Below the pieces are notes generated by a model. That model saw only the letters and a program-made list of their open reading frames with translations. It was not told where the DNA came from and searched no databases. A stretch of 64,000 nt of DNA, taken from Drosophila miranda (lineage: Eukaryota > Arthropoda > Insecta > Diptera > Drosophilidae). The stretch covers positions 43,997,338 to 44,061,337 of the forward strand of contig NC_046674.1 of assembly GCF_003369915.1 (NCBI RefSeq), written 5' to 3'. Both the position numbers and the translations under genes were made by a program. Positions 10,853-21,717 of this stretch are shown here, piece after piece. Every line of letters begins with the position of its first letter. Within the stretch, counting starts at the first letter, position 1.

Positions 10853-12549
10853 AGTTAAATATCCGCAACTCGAAATTTAGTTGTTTTTTAAAAAGATTTT
10901 ATTTTTATACCCGATACTCAAAATGAGTATTGGGGTATATTAGATTTGTGGTAAAAGTGGATGTGTGTAACGTCCAGAAGGAATCGTTTCCGACCCCATA
11001 AAGTATATATATTCTTGATCAGCATCAATAGCCGAGTCGATTGAGCCCTGTCTGTCTGTCCGTCTGTCCGTCCGTCCGTCCGTCCGTCCCCTTCAGCGCC
11101 TAGTGCTCAAAGATTATAAGATCTAGAGCAACGATGTTTTGGATCCAGACTTCTGTGATATGTCACTGCTACAAAAATATTTCAAAACTTCGCCCACTTC
11201 CGCCCCCACAAAGGACGAAAATCTGTGGCATCCACATTTTTAAAGATACGATAAAACCAAAAACGCAGAATCGGTGAGGATGACCATATCTTCTACAGTG
11301 CAAAATCTGAACCAGATCGAATAATGATTATAGCCAGAATCAAGAAAACAATTTCATTCTTTCTCGCTCTGTCTCTCTCTAACACACAGGTTTCATTGTC
11401 GGTTTTGTCAATTGCAAAATATGAGTTCAAGGATCTCAGAACCTATAAGAGCCAGAGCAACCAAATTTGGTATCCACACTCCTGTGATATCGGACCTTGA
11501 CCGTTTCGTGTCCAAATTTCGCCACACCCCCTTCCGCCCCCGCAAAGGACGAAAATCTGGGGATATTCAAAAATCTCAGAGACTATTAAGGCTAGAGTAA
11601 CCAAATTTGGTATCCGCACTTCTGTTAGATCTCACTATAAAACGTGTATCTCAAAATTTCACCCCACCCCCTTCCGCCCACACAAAGGACGAAAATCTGT
11701 TGCATCCACAATATTGCACATTCGAGAAAACTAAAAACGCAGAATCATAGATAATGACCATATCTATCAGATTGTTGAATCTGGATCAGATCGGATCATT
11801 TTTGTAGCCAAAAGCAAGAAATCAATTTTCAGTGGCTACGCAGCGCCCGACGTCACGCTCAGACTGATTTTCTGTCTCTCTCGCACGCACTCTTTGTCGT
11901 GTCGTTTAATATTAGCGGCGTCTGCCGGAGGAGAGTTATACTGACTTAGTATCGGGTATAACCGTAGAGTTGCGGTGTCCGCAGCAACTCACAACGTTCC
12001 CCCTCGTTAGTACTTAATTTCTTTATGTCACAAGATTGGTTGAATTCCCCGACTTAACTTTACGTCTGCTTGTCTCAAACGGAACTGATCTCTCTGCTGC
12101 TGGCTAGTTTCCATGAGCCCTTCTCTTGGAACTCCCGACTCTGGCTTCGGGCGTTGCTTTCCTCGGCTGCAACTTCGTGTCGGTGGCGTACGTGCCTGGA
12201 TCGATATTTGGGGATTCGTCGGCTTTGATGAAAGGCATCCACTGCTGGCGATCGGTGTTGCATTACATGACGGAGCTAGGAATGTGATACTCCTTGGTTT
12301 TATGTCTAGCTTTGATTGGTCCTCATGAGTGGCGTGATTCTAAAGAATCGATTTCTCGAGAGTGGCGTGATTCTAATGTTGATGAAACAATGTGGTCCAT
12401 TGTTTATATTATGGGGGGCCCTAGCTTGGAGTATGGGAAGAAACAGTTATTGATTCTTGAGTGGGGTCCTGTTACTTGTGTGGATGGGGTGGATGAATTG
12501 TACATAAACATAATGTGTATGGGATGTGGGGAATTATGGATATGTCACT
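10853..12549 (-). repeat. Errantivirus 3' LTR, split by a DINE-1-like insertion
   Basis: Two pieces, 10853-10907 and 12010-12549, together match the intact LTR at 18088-18681. By eye they differ by about four to six changes over roughly 590 bp, so the insertion is young. An internal direct repeat (gagtggcgtgattctaa, twice near 12330-12375) occurs in both LTRs. Confidence 0.85.
10908..12006 (-). repeat. DINE-1-like element inside an LTR
   Basis: A 1.1-kb non-coding element running from tacccgatactc to cccctcg, in the opposite orientation to the copy at 20020-21152. It holds the catcaatagccgag block next to a tctgtccg run, then three or more related modules with gattttcgtccttt-type cores. TTA flanks both sides (10905-10907, 12007-12009), either a short target duplication or chance. 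It inserted after the errantivirus did. Confidence 0.75.
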
Positions 12550-12558
12550 CCCCCAACG
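12550..12558 (-). other. Polypurine tract of the errantivirus
   Basis: On the minus strand CGTTGGGGG lies directly before the AGTGACAT start of the 3' LTR. This is the expected position of the primer for plus-strand synthesis. Confidence 0.6.
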
Positions 12559-12576
12559 TTTGTTATTAGCCTGCCC

Positions 12577-13720
12577 CTAGGCGATTACCCTCGGGTATAG
12601 TGACGGGGTGTCAAGTGCGGTGGCTGAGGTTGGTTCCTCTTCTGCTTCTATTATAGGGTTAATACATTTAACCGTGACTCTTTTAGAAGTTTTCTTAAAT
12701 TTAACAGCTACATAACTTAGTAGTACTAATATAATTATGACAAATGAAATTAGTAGACTTATTTGTAATAGGTTACTATATTTGGTGTATTGCATAATTA
12801 TTTCATTAGGTTGGACATACGACAGTGGTTTTATTTTAGTTATGTTGTTGTTGACATAAACATTCTGGGCAAAATCTAACATTGTGTTTGATATTGTAAA
12901 TTCATTTAATTGGATTGAACAGTTGTAGATTTTTATAATGGTATTTCCTTCCGCTATGATTTCTTGGTTTACACAATTCTGGTTTAGCGTTGTTTTTGGA
13001 GGATTCCATGTGATTAGTATATTGGGTTCAATAAAGTTTATTTGAAAGTTTTGAAAAGTTTTGGAATATGGACATTTAGTGGGAATTTGCATTAAAATTC
13101 CTTTTATACAATTGTCATTGGTTTTCAATCTAGTTTCTTTAACAAATACTTCTTCATTTTTTATGTAGTACTTGTCGTATGTCATATCTGTTAACATGTT
13201 ATTTAATTCGTCTGGATACGGAACGATTTTATAGATTGGTACTTTTGTAATGTCTTTGGGAATGTTGGAAATTATTAGAATTTCGTTGGTATCGGATTTT
13301 AGCCATGGAGGTTTTTATATTTAGTATTTTCTCAGAATTTATTTGTTCCAGGTAGTCTTGTTTTAATAATTTTGGATTAAATATACCGAGCCTAGTTAAT
13401 TGCATACCTAGTTCTATATCTTCGATATATTCTGTGAAATGTTGTAGATTGAATATCAAAATTTCTATTTGTTGATTCCTGTCTTTTTCTTCATTTAGTT
13501 TGTTTATAACGTTTATTCCGCTATTAACTGCATCTATTACCAAATTTAGTTCATTCATTTGAATGCTATGGCTGGCTAAATTTTCTATTTTTTGTTCCAA
13601 ATCGACTTTATCTTCCTGATCTAGTGTTCCAAAGAGATATATGTAGGCTGTTCCTACTATATTGATTAGGCCTCTTTTATTTCTTTTGGTTATTTTCCTA
13701 CCCCTATTCTTTTCTTCATA
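12577..13720 (-). pseudogene. Errantivirus env, truncated and frameshifted
   Basis: The transmembrane part of a retroviral-type envelope. A furin-like RNKR followed by GLINIVGTAYIYLFGTLD (fusion-peptide-like, about 13690) is read in the pol frame. The frame then shifts near 13310 and continues from 13197 to 12577, with a hydrophobic anchor (SLLISFVIIILVLLSYVAV) near the end. The surface subunit that should precede the furin site is absent: the integrase tail runs straight into it. A splice-generated start cannot be seen. Env could not be produced as a whole protein. Confidence 0.75.
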
Positions 13721-16700
13721 ATGTTTTTCGTCTACCTGTCTAATTTCGCCCGTCCTTTTGAAAGGATTTGTTACCTTAGACTTAACTAGAGGTGATAGTT
13801 TATAGCGGGTATCTACTTCATACTCTATGCGGTTTTTATTTAATTGAGTGATTTTATTCACTTTATTTAGTTGGGTGTCATAATCAGGTGAGCCTGCATA
13901 AATGAATATATCAGCTGGTGTCCTATTTGTGGTATTATGTTTGGTTTTATGATTATAAGTATAAAGAATTAATTCAAACTTCGTGAATCTATCTTCTGGG
14001 TTATCCTCGCTAGATATTATTCTTAATTTTTCATTTACTGTTTTATGAAATCTTTCTACGTCAGATATTCCATTTTTGCTGGAAGTGATCTCTATTTTGA
14101 CGTTTTCCGCATTCAGCCATGCTTGCAATGCTGTGCACATAAAAGCTGAATCTTTATCGGCTTTGATTTCAATTGGTTTGCCCATCTCGTTAAAAACTTT
14201 CATGATGGCTCTTTTTGCTTCTAACCAGTCACGACTTTTTACTTCTACAAGAGTGGCAAACTTCGAGTATACGTCAATACATGATAGGAACTGTTGGTTA
14301 CCAACCATATAGAAATCTATGACGTATTTCTCTCTGATGTTCAGTATTTCCGGTGTAGTTTCGAATGCCAACTTCGTATTTCTATGCTCTGTTTTGGCAA
14401 TATTACAAGTAGGACATTCGCTTATGATGTTTTGGATTAGTTTTTGATAATCCGGGTAATAGTATTTTCCCCTAAACCAATTGACGGTTTTCTCTATCCC
14501 TGGATGGAGTAAGCCTTTATGATTCTTTAATATGGTTTCTTTAAATTCAGCGTAATTCTGAATATCTAGGAGTTTCGTGCTTGATTTAATAGCTTTGGTT
14601 ATATTGTTAGAATTAATGATTTCTAAATAGGCTTTTTGGAATGGACGAAAATCTATTTCGTTATGGAAATATAATGCGCTCTTTTTGGTGCATAGATATT
14701 CCTTTATTATATCCTTCGCTAAGGTGTTAGTCATTTCCTTATACGTGATCTTGATGATTAGCTTGGGAAAATAACGAATTGTTTCTACCTTATCTTCATT
14801 GCCTTTTATTAGCTCAATTTGCCGATTGTAATAGTTAATTGGTCTTTCCGTGATAGCATTGTGATTTAGATTGGCTTCCTGTGCGCTATGTACAGTTGCA
14901 CCAACGCTATTGGAAGCTTCTCCAAGGAGATTTTCATTAATCTTTACCCTTGATAAGGCATCAGCTACATGATTTTCTTTGCCTGGTAGATATTTCATTT
15001 TAAAATCAAACTCATTCAGTTTTATTTTCCACCTTTGTAATTTCATATTTGGCTCCTTGAGGTTGTTCAACCAAATCAAGGGTTTATGATCGCTTTGTAT
15101 CTCGAATGTTCTACCGAACAGGTATGAACGGAAATACTTGGTTGCCCATACGATCGCTAATAATTCCTTTTCGATGGCTGAATAGTTTATTTCATGTTCA
15201 TTTAGGGTTCTGCTAGCGTAGCAGATCGGTTTGTGTTCTTGTGACAAAACCGCTCCCAATGCTATGTTACTAGCGTCGGTTGTTACCGTGAACATTTTGT
15301 CAAAGTCTGGGAACGCAAGGATAGGGTCTGAGGTGATGAGTACTTTTAGTCTCTCAAATGCCTCGACGTACTTTTCTTCCTTGGGGTCTATGACAGCTCC
15401 TTTCTTTAGTTTGAGTGTCATGGGTTTTGCTATGTTTGCAAAATTAGGAATGAATTTCCTGTAGAACCCGCACAGACCTAAGAATGACTTTATTTGTTTA
15501 GTCGTTTCTGGTATTGGAAATTTGACAATGGCAGAGATTTTGCCTGGATTTGGTACTATTCCTTCAGTAGTGACTATATGACCTAGGAATTCAGTTTCCT
15601 TTTTCATGAATTCACATTTATCCATTTTTAGCTTCAAGTTGGCGTCTCTCAACTTTCCAAATACTCTCCTTAGTGACAACAAGTGTTCTTCCAATGAAGT
15701 GGAAAATATAATGATGTCATCTAAGTATACAACGCAATCTTTGAAGATTAACTCTTCTAGCAGATTGTTCATACATCTTTGGAAGGTAGCTGGGGCAGTG
15801 GTTAGCCCAAAGGGCATACGAGTGAACTCGTAATGTCCATGCTTAGTGGAGAACGCAGTTTTGGGGATTGAGCTAGGTTCCATGGGTATTTGATGGAAAC
15901 CTTTTGCTAAATCGATTGTCGTAAAATACTGACATTTACCTAGTTTGTCTAGGATTTCATCCATTCGTGGAGTTGGGAATTTGTCCTTAACTGTTATTTC
16001 ATTTAGACTTCTATAGTCTACTACCATTCGATATTTTTGCTTTCCTGAAGCATCTATCTTCTTCGGAATCATAGATATGGGCGAGCAGTAAGGAGAATTC
16101 GACTTTCGAATTATTCCCTGCCTGATCATATCTTTGATTTGCTGGTTTACCTCCTGATCATGTATCTGGGCATATTTGTATGGTCGTCTGTAGACCGGGT
16201 CTTCATGTTGAGTTTTGATCTCGAGCTTGATTGTACTTGTGAAAGTCAAATTGTCACCTTCTCTGTACTGCACATCCTTAAACTCATATAAGACCTTCTT
16301 TAACTCTTCCCTCTCTTCGTCGTTTAAGTGTTCCAATCTTAATTGATTACATTCCCTTAATTCACTGTCTAGAGCGGAAGCGAAGTATTGATCTCCCTCT
16401 GGAGATGGGTCAAGGCACTTAGGTGCGATCTTCTCTTCTTTTGTAGAGGGATCAGTGCACTTCTGTGCGGTCTTGCCGGCTTCAATAGCTTCTCCACTCT
16501 GAATGATTGGGTACGACCTAGCTCCTAGTGTTACAGTGTCATTTCTGTAATCGATGACGGCTTTACTTGCCATCAAGTATTCTCTTCCTAATAAAATATC
16601 ATAATTTTCGGAAAAGTTATGTATGTAGAACTTTTGTTCGGACGGACATGTTTTGTTCGCATTCCTCATTATACTCTTAGTTAAACGGACAGGTCCATTG

Positions 16701-16860
16701 ATGGTATGGACCGTAAGGTTATCGTCTTTTATCTCGGAATCTGTATAATTTTCTTTCATGATGTTGATCGATGATCCCGAGTCAGCGATACACCTTAATA
16801 TTCTTTTATTAATGGTAATGTTTATATAGGGTCCTCCTCGGTTTCTTCCGAGGCGGCTTG
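13229..16860 (-). CDS. Errantivirus pol: protease, RT, RNase H, integrase
   Basis: The frame overlaps the end of gag in another frame, so -1 frameshifting is likely; the first Met is at 16759. Just upstream lies the protease motif ADSGSS. Then RT (MVVDYRSLNE, PFGLTTAPATFQR, YLDD about residue 345 from the Met), RNase H (TTDASNIALGAVLS), integrase zinc finger (HKGLLHPG..CPTCNIAK) and the core with DVYSKF, DKDSAF and ERFHKTVNE. All these residues look intact. After the integrase tail (about 13720) the frame runs into env sequence through an in-frame deletion, giving an abnormal C-terminus that ends at 13229. Confidence 0.9.
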
Positions 16861-17778
16861 ATGAAAATTTACGTCCATCTTCGTTTGGCCACTCTGGCTC
16901 TCCCTCCCTCTTTTAGTAGGTTGGTTGGGTCCACTCCCACTAGCTTGGTTTTGAGATATTTGCTGATTGAATGGATTCTGAGCCCTACCTTGATTCAAGG
17001 AATTTTTGAACTCATTGTATAATCCAGGATTTTGGGAATTTTGATTTTGATTTGTTCGATTAGTCTGACCTGTTCCAGATGAACTCTGAGTTTGATTGTG
17101 ATAGTTAGTAGTATTATAATTTGGATAATAGTTTCCAACATTCATTCGATTTGATTGAGACGATTTCGATTGATCTTTATTTGTACCTGAATCTGTTGTA
17201 CTAGCTTCGTACAATCCTTCTTCTTGTGCTGCCTTCTTAAGATTAGACAATGTGGTAATATCTTTTCTTGCTAACGTCATGAACATTCTGTCAGGAAGTT
17301 TTCGAGTAATGACATCTTTAATTGTGTTGTTCAAAGCGTTTTTATAAATGACATTATTTTCTGGTATGTTTTCTAAGTTTAGCTTATTGTTTATTAATAA
17401 TGCTTTTATCTCTAATTCTTCTATAAACTTACGAAGACTGCCGTTGAATCTGGTGGTGTATAGTTGTCGTAAGAGTTCTTCATATGGTGTGTGATTTTTG
17501 AACTCGTTGATCAGCGCCGTCTTCAGTTCGAGCCACGTGTTGGGTTGTATCATTTGCGATATGCGTTGTGCCTCTCCTGACAGTTGGATCTCGGTCGCTC
17601 CAAATAGGATCCTTTGTTGGCGAAGATCTTCAGTTGGATATAATCCGCATACATATTCGATTCGTTTGATAAATGAGCTTAGCTGTCCAGATGAACCGTC
17701 ATAGGCAGGTATTTGTCTGATCGACAGCAGTGCCTGGTTCAAGTGGATTTCGCTCAATGATAGTGGTGGTAACGCCAT
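16822..17778 (-). CDS. Errantivirus gag
   Basis: An intact frame of 318 residues starting MALPPLSLSEIHLNQALL. The N-terminal half is the helical capsid-like region (IPAYDGSSGQLSSFIKRIEY, then ELKTALINEFKNHTPYEELL). The C-terminal third is rich in Asn, Gln, Ser and Gly and replaces the CCHC knuckle, as known for the 17.6/297 group. It ends with an acidic EETEEDPI and overlaps pol. It forms the particle that carries the element RNA. No break was seen. Confidence 0.88.
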   Translation of the reverse strand: MALPPLSLSEIHLNQALLSIRQIPAYDGSSGQLSSFIKRIEYVCGLYPTEDLRQQRILFGATEIQLSGEAQRISQMIQPNTWLELKTALINEFKNHTPYEELLRQLYTTRFNGSLRKFIEELEIKALLINNKLNLENIPENNVIYKNALNNTIKDVITRKLPDRMFMTLARKDITTLSNLKKAAQEEGLYEASTTDSGTNKDQSKSSQSNRMNVGNYYPNYNTTNYHNQTQSSSGTGQTNRTNQNQNSQNPGLYNEFKNSLNQGRAQNPFNQQISQNQASGSGPNQPTKRGRESQSGQTKMDVNFHQAASEETEEDPI

Positions 17779-18069
17779 TTTGTTGGTGTTGATTGGGTTT
17801 TGTTTTGTTTTCAGTAGTTTTTAACCTTATTTTGGTTCACTTGTAAGTTTTTTGATTTTGTATTTAGTGTTTCACTGTTCTTGGTGGATCACTATCTCCG
17901 CTTACTTCAGTTCACTTAATTTTAGTTTTGCAAATCGTATGTGCTCGTAACACATAGGTTCTTTGGCGGATTTCACAATTTTATTAACGATTCCGGGATT
18001 ACGTGATCACAGTAATTAGATATTACACAAGCTGGCCATTACCGAAATATAGGAGTTAATTTTAAACGA

Positions 18070-18088
18070 AATCCTACCGACTGCGCCA
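18070..18088 (-). other. Primer binding site, tRNA-Ser type
   Basis: On the minus strand TGGCGCAGTCGGTAGGAT follows the LTR, with the first T shared with the last base of the LTR. This matches the tRNA-Ser primer site I recall for 17.6/297-type elements. Confidence 0.75.
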
Positions 18089-18681
18089 GTTAAATATCCG
18101 CAACTCGAAATTTAGTTTTTTTTAAAAAAGATTTTATTTTTAGTACTTAATTTCTTTATGTCACAAGATTGGTTGAATTCCCCGACTTAACTTTACGTCT
18201 GCTTGTCTCAAACGGAACTGATCTCTCTGCTGCTGGCTAGTTTCCATGAGCCCTTCTCTTGGAACTCCCGACTCTGGCTTCGGGCGTTGCTTTCCTCGGC
18301 TGCATCTTCGTGTCGGTGGCGTACGTGCCTGGATCGATATTTGGGGATGCGTCGGCTTTGATGAAAGGCATCCACTGCTGGCGATCGGTGTTGCATTACA
18401 TGACGGAGCTAGGAATGTGATACTCCTTGGTTTTATGTCTAGCTTTGATTGGTCCTCATGAGTGGCGTGATTCTAAAGAATCGATTTCTCGAGAGTGGCG
18501 TGATTCTAATGTTGATGAAACAATGTGGTCCATTGTTTATATTATGGGGGCCCTAGCTTGGAGTATGGGAAGAAACAGTTATTGATTCTTGAGTGGGGTC
18601 CTGTTACTTGTGTGGATGGGGTGGATGAATTGTACATAAACATAATGTGTATGGGATGTGGGGAATTATGGACATGTCACT
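18088..18681 (-). repeat. Errantivirus 5' LTR, intact
   Basis: 594 bp, beginning AGTGACATG and ending ATATTTAACT on the minus strand. It is nearly identical to the split LTR at 10853-12549. It provides promoter and polyadenylation functions by family knowledge; no TATA box was confidently located. Confidence 0.88.
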
Positions 18682-18685
18682 ATAT

Positions 18686-19095
18686 AACAAAGACTCTCTA
18701 TACCTCGCTAGTTCGTACAAAGTACACCAGGACCGTATAGAATCAGTACAGAAAAACTCTTTACTCTTTGCTCTGCGGGGCCATAACTGGGATACGGGTG
18801 TGAGACTTCCATCTCACTCTAGTAGACTGCTATAAGTAAACCTCCCATCCTTAGTTAGCCGTACGAAAATGCTTGGTGTGATTTTTGTGCACAACATGAT
18901 CAGGGGTTACATAGACAGCCCTGATCTGTTGGGCCGCATAAACTTCACGATTCCTATTAGACTAACTAAAAATGTTATACCGTTGTTCCTTCCACTTTGT
19001 AGATCGAATTATTCCTTGCATGAACCGTTTAGGGTCTTATGCTCGGATTATAATTCCCTCTACCTAAGTTACTCACACAATTAGAAATTAGAAAT
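18686..19095 (+). pseudogene. LINE-J RT C-terminus, copy 2, right piece
   Basis: LINE-J resumes right after the ATAT duplication (acaaagactctctatacctc) and reads through MLGVIFVHNMIRGYIDSPDL at 18869. Compared with copy 1 there is no LOA insertion between ccatctca and ctctag here. It is a pseudogene with stops upstream of the open stretch. Confidence 0.65.
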
Positions 19096-20019
19096 TGTAG
19101 TGGTATTTGTATTTGTATTTTAAATGCATGCTTAGTTGCTTAATAAGTGTAGTGCTAATTTTCCTCGAATATTAGTCTTACAACTATCTTTCCTGCATGT
19201 TCGCGTTTGGTTCGGCTACGCACCGCGCGTAATGCGGCAGCGCCCCTCGGTCGGTTAGACGGGAGGAGGGCTGACGGTGCAGTAATTGCATCGCCTCTTT
19301 TAAGATGCAGTCATTGCATGTCAACGTCCATAAAGAAAAAATGTCTGTCCGGTAAAAGTAAGTCTGACCAACTTAAATTTTTCATGTTTTTTACTAGACT
19401 AGAAGCTATTTTTACAAAAAATAATCATGACCATAGCGATAAGCCTTCCTTATATTTTCGGGTACCTTGATTTTTAATATTAAGCAGTCGATGTTTTTTG
19501 GCTTATATCCCTTTCTGTAAATATTTGTTTTCGAATTTGCCCAAAACTTTTTAACTGGCCTTAACTGAGGCACATTTGCAGGTTTTGCAGCTTAGGCACG
19601 AACTCAATGCTTTGTTAAGTGCTTAACAAATGAGTTGGAAGCAGATCAAGGATAGTGGTCTTCAGTCTTCTTCAGATGTGACAAAGTTGCGACAATGTTT
19701 GAAATAAACATAGAAATGTTGAAAAAACCCACAATGTTGCGAGAATGTTAGAAATAAACAGTGTAACGTTGAAAAAACGGACGCATGGTATGAGAAATGC
19801 TACGTTGTGAAAACAGTCAAGGAAAACACTTAGAAAAGAAAGGTTTATCCAACGGCTTCGAGTTGTGCGATTATATGTGGTTAGTCTACACGTCAATAAA
19901 ACATACGGCTTTTCCTGTGAATACGGATATTTGGAAATTCCGCCAAGAATTTGCCGAAAAACCAACAAAGGTATTCTCCCATATATATGGGAGGATCTGA
20001 ACCCAAAACAAGCAAAAAA
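19096..20019. repeat. Triplicated post-LINE-J segment, copy 2
   Basis: Nearly identical to 6231-7150 and 24966-25880, including the GC-rich patch (19210-19280) and the ~57-bp tandem duplication (19685-19780). It ends at an A-run (20013-20019), where a DINE-1-like element begins. No gene is seen. Confidence 0.6.
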
Positions 20020-21152
20020 CGAGGGGGAACGTTGTGAGTTGCTGCGGACACCGCAACTCTACGGTTATAACCGATACTAAGTCAGTATGGCTCTCCTCCG
20101 GCAGTCGCCGCTAATATTAAACGACACGACAAAGAGTGCGTGCGAGAGAGACAGAAAATCAGTCTGAGCGTGACGTCGGGCGCTGCGCGGCCACTGCAAA
20201 TTGATTTCTTGCTTTTGGCTACAAAAATGATCCGATCTGATCCAGATTCAGCAATCTGATAGATATGGTCGTTATCTATGATTCTGCGTTTTTAGTTTTC
20301 TTGAATGTGCAATATTGTGGATGCAACAGATTTTCGTCCTTTGTGGGGGCGGAAGGGGGTGGGGCGAAATTTTGAGATATACGTTTTACAGTGAGATCTA
20401 ACAGGAGTGCGGATACTAAATTTGGTTACTCTAGCGTTAATAGTCTTTGAGATTTGTGAATATCCCCAGATTTTCGTCCTTCGCGGGGACCCCCTTCCGT
20501 CCCCGCGAAGGACGAAAATCTGGGGAAATGTGGCGAAATTTTGAAACAAACTCGTCTCGGTCCAATATATTAGGAGTGTGGATACCAAATTTGGTTGCTC
20601 TAGCTTTTGTAGTCTCTGAGATCTAGGCGCTAATGTTTTACTCTAAGCAAAGCCGCCTATGCTACGTGTGTGTTAGAGAGAGACAGGGCGAGAAAAAATC
20701 AAATTGTTTTCTTGATGCTGGCTATAATAATAATACGATCCAATTCAGATTCTGCAGTCTAAAAGATATGGTCATTCTCTACGATTCTGCGTTTTTGGTT
20801 TTCTCGTATCGTCGAAATTGTGGATGCCACAGATTTTCGCCCTTTTTGGGGGCGGAAGTGGGCGGGGCGAAGTTTTAAAAGTTTTTTGTAGCAGTGACAT
20901 ATCACAGAAGTCTGGATCCAAAACATCGTTGCTCTAGCTCTTATAGTCTTTGAGCACTAGGCGATGAAGGGGACGGACAGACGGACAGACGGACGGACGG
21001 ACAGACAGACATGGCTCAATCGACTCGGCTATTGATGCTGATCAAGAATATATATACTTTATGGGGTCGGAAACGATTCCTTCTGGACGTTACACACATC
21101 CATTTTCACCACAAATCTAATATACCCCAATACTCATTTTGAGTATCGGGTA
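20020..21152 (+). repeat. DINE-1-like element with an internal fold-back
   Basis: Runs from cgagggggaacgttgtgagt to gagtatcgggta. It is the reverse-oriented relative of 10908-12006. It holds repeated gattttcg..ggggcgga modules, a gacggacagacgga run (20975-21010) and the gatgctgatcaagaatat block. An extra perfect inverted repeat lies at 20464-20525. On its right side it joins the small CycD intron, interrupting it. Confidence 0.7.
20464..20525. repeat. Perfect 27-bp inverted repeat with 8-bp loop
   Basis: Arm 1 is 20464-20490, loop 20491-20498, arm 2 20499-20525. Arm 2 is the exact reverse complement of arm 1, both built on the attttcgtccttcgcgggg module of the DINE-1-like element. The related elements have this module only once here. 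Confidence 0.85.
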
Positions 21153-21203
21153 TAAAAATAAAATTTAGTCAATGCCTTGGACTTCAATCTTTCTTATACA
21201 AAC

Positions 21204-21349
21204 TTGTTCGATGCTGGTTAAGTCCGTAAGTAGACCTAATAAAAAGGGAAGATTATGGCCTGTGCGAAGATGCCATTTTAGCCCACTCATTGAAGCGGCT
21301 ATACTCGATGCTGCTATTGTGCTAGCTGGGTACTTTGCAAATTGATGTT
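21204..21349 (-). pseudogene. Cyclin D penultimate exon, older isolated copy
   Basis: 146 bp on the minus strand encode HQFAKYPASTIAASSIAASM, then SGLKWHLRTGHNLPFLLGLL and TDLTSIEQ. This matches helices of the C-terminal cyclin fold as in D-type cyclins (family pattern FAxYPxSxIAAxSxxAAxxGL). An AG acceptor (TTCCGCAG) precedes it and a GTTTGT donor follows. It keeps Trp in SGLKWHL, whereas all array copies have Cys. The next exon is missing: the small intron is interrupted at 21152 by a DINE-1-like element. Confidence 0.72.
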
Positions 21350-21717
21350 CTGCGGAATAACTGTTAGTATATAAACATTTAAATAAGAATAATAAAATAT
21401 TAAAATACCGAATATTCGGTAAAATGCACATCCCCACAACAAAACATGTCTGTCCAGAGAAGGGTTGGTAATTTCGGCTTCAGAATTCCAAAGGGGGCTC
21501 TAAAACACATGATGGGTATATTTTGGTATATTGTAAGGAATGGGCAGATCAAGCAGGCCAAGAATTGGGTTCTCATGCCGTATTGACTAGGAATAGTTTT
21601 TCTTAGCTCAAACTTGGTTCGCCATGGAGCTTAAATTTTGTCTGAAATATTGTGATCCCATAATTGTAAAAGTAACTCTCTGTCTACATTCCTCGATTCG
21701 GAAATTAAAAAAAAAAC
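21350..21717 (-). other. CycD upstream-intron sequence
   Basis: Non-coding DNA left of the exon acceptor in gene order. It includes accgaatattcggt, a short palindrome, and the agaagggttggtaatttc block found in all CycD-linked units. No exon could be recognised in it. Confidence 0.55.

Larger units (their letters stand above)
10853..18681 (-). mobile_element. Errantivirus (17.6/297-type Ty3/gypsy element), inverted
   Basis: A near-complete element on the minus strand: LTR, primer site, gag, pol, broken env, purine tract, LTR. LTRs begin AGTGACATG on the minus strand, as in the 17.6/297 group. The 4-bp target duplication ATAT (10849-10852 and 18682-18685) fits the known AT-rich target preference. 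The gag lacks a zinc knuckle, as in this group. It sits inside LINE-J copy 2, and its 3' LTR is interrupted by a DINE-1-like element. The env region is fused to pol and frameshifted, so it cannot make a full envelope protein. Confidence 0.9.

Noticed and set aside
12075..12328. Short frames repeated at 12075-12328 and 18208-18461
   Set aside because: They lie within the two LTRs of the errantivirus and are repeated only for that reason.
20960..21010. gacggacagacgga run as a possible satellite or CRISPR-like repeat
   Set aside because: It is a short simple repeat normally found inside DINE-1-like elements, without spacers or further copies.
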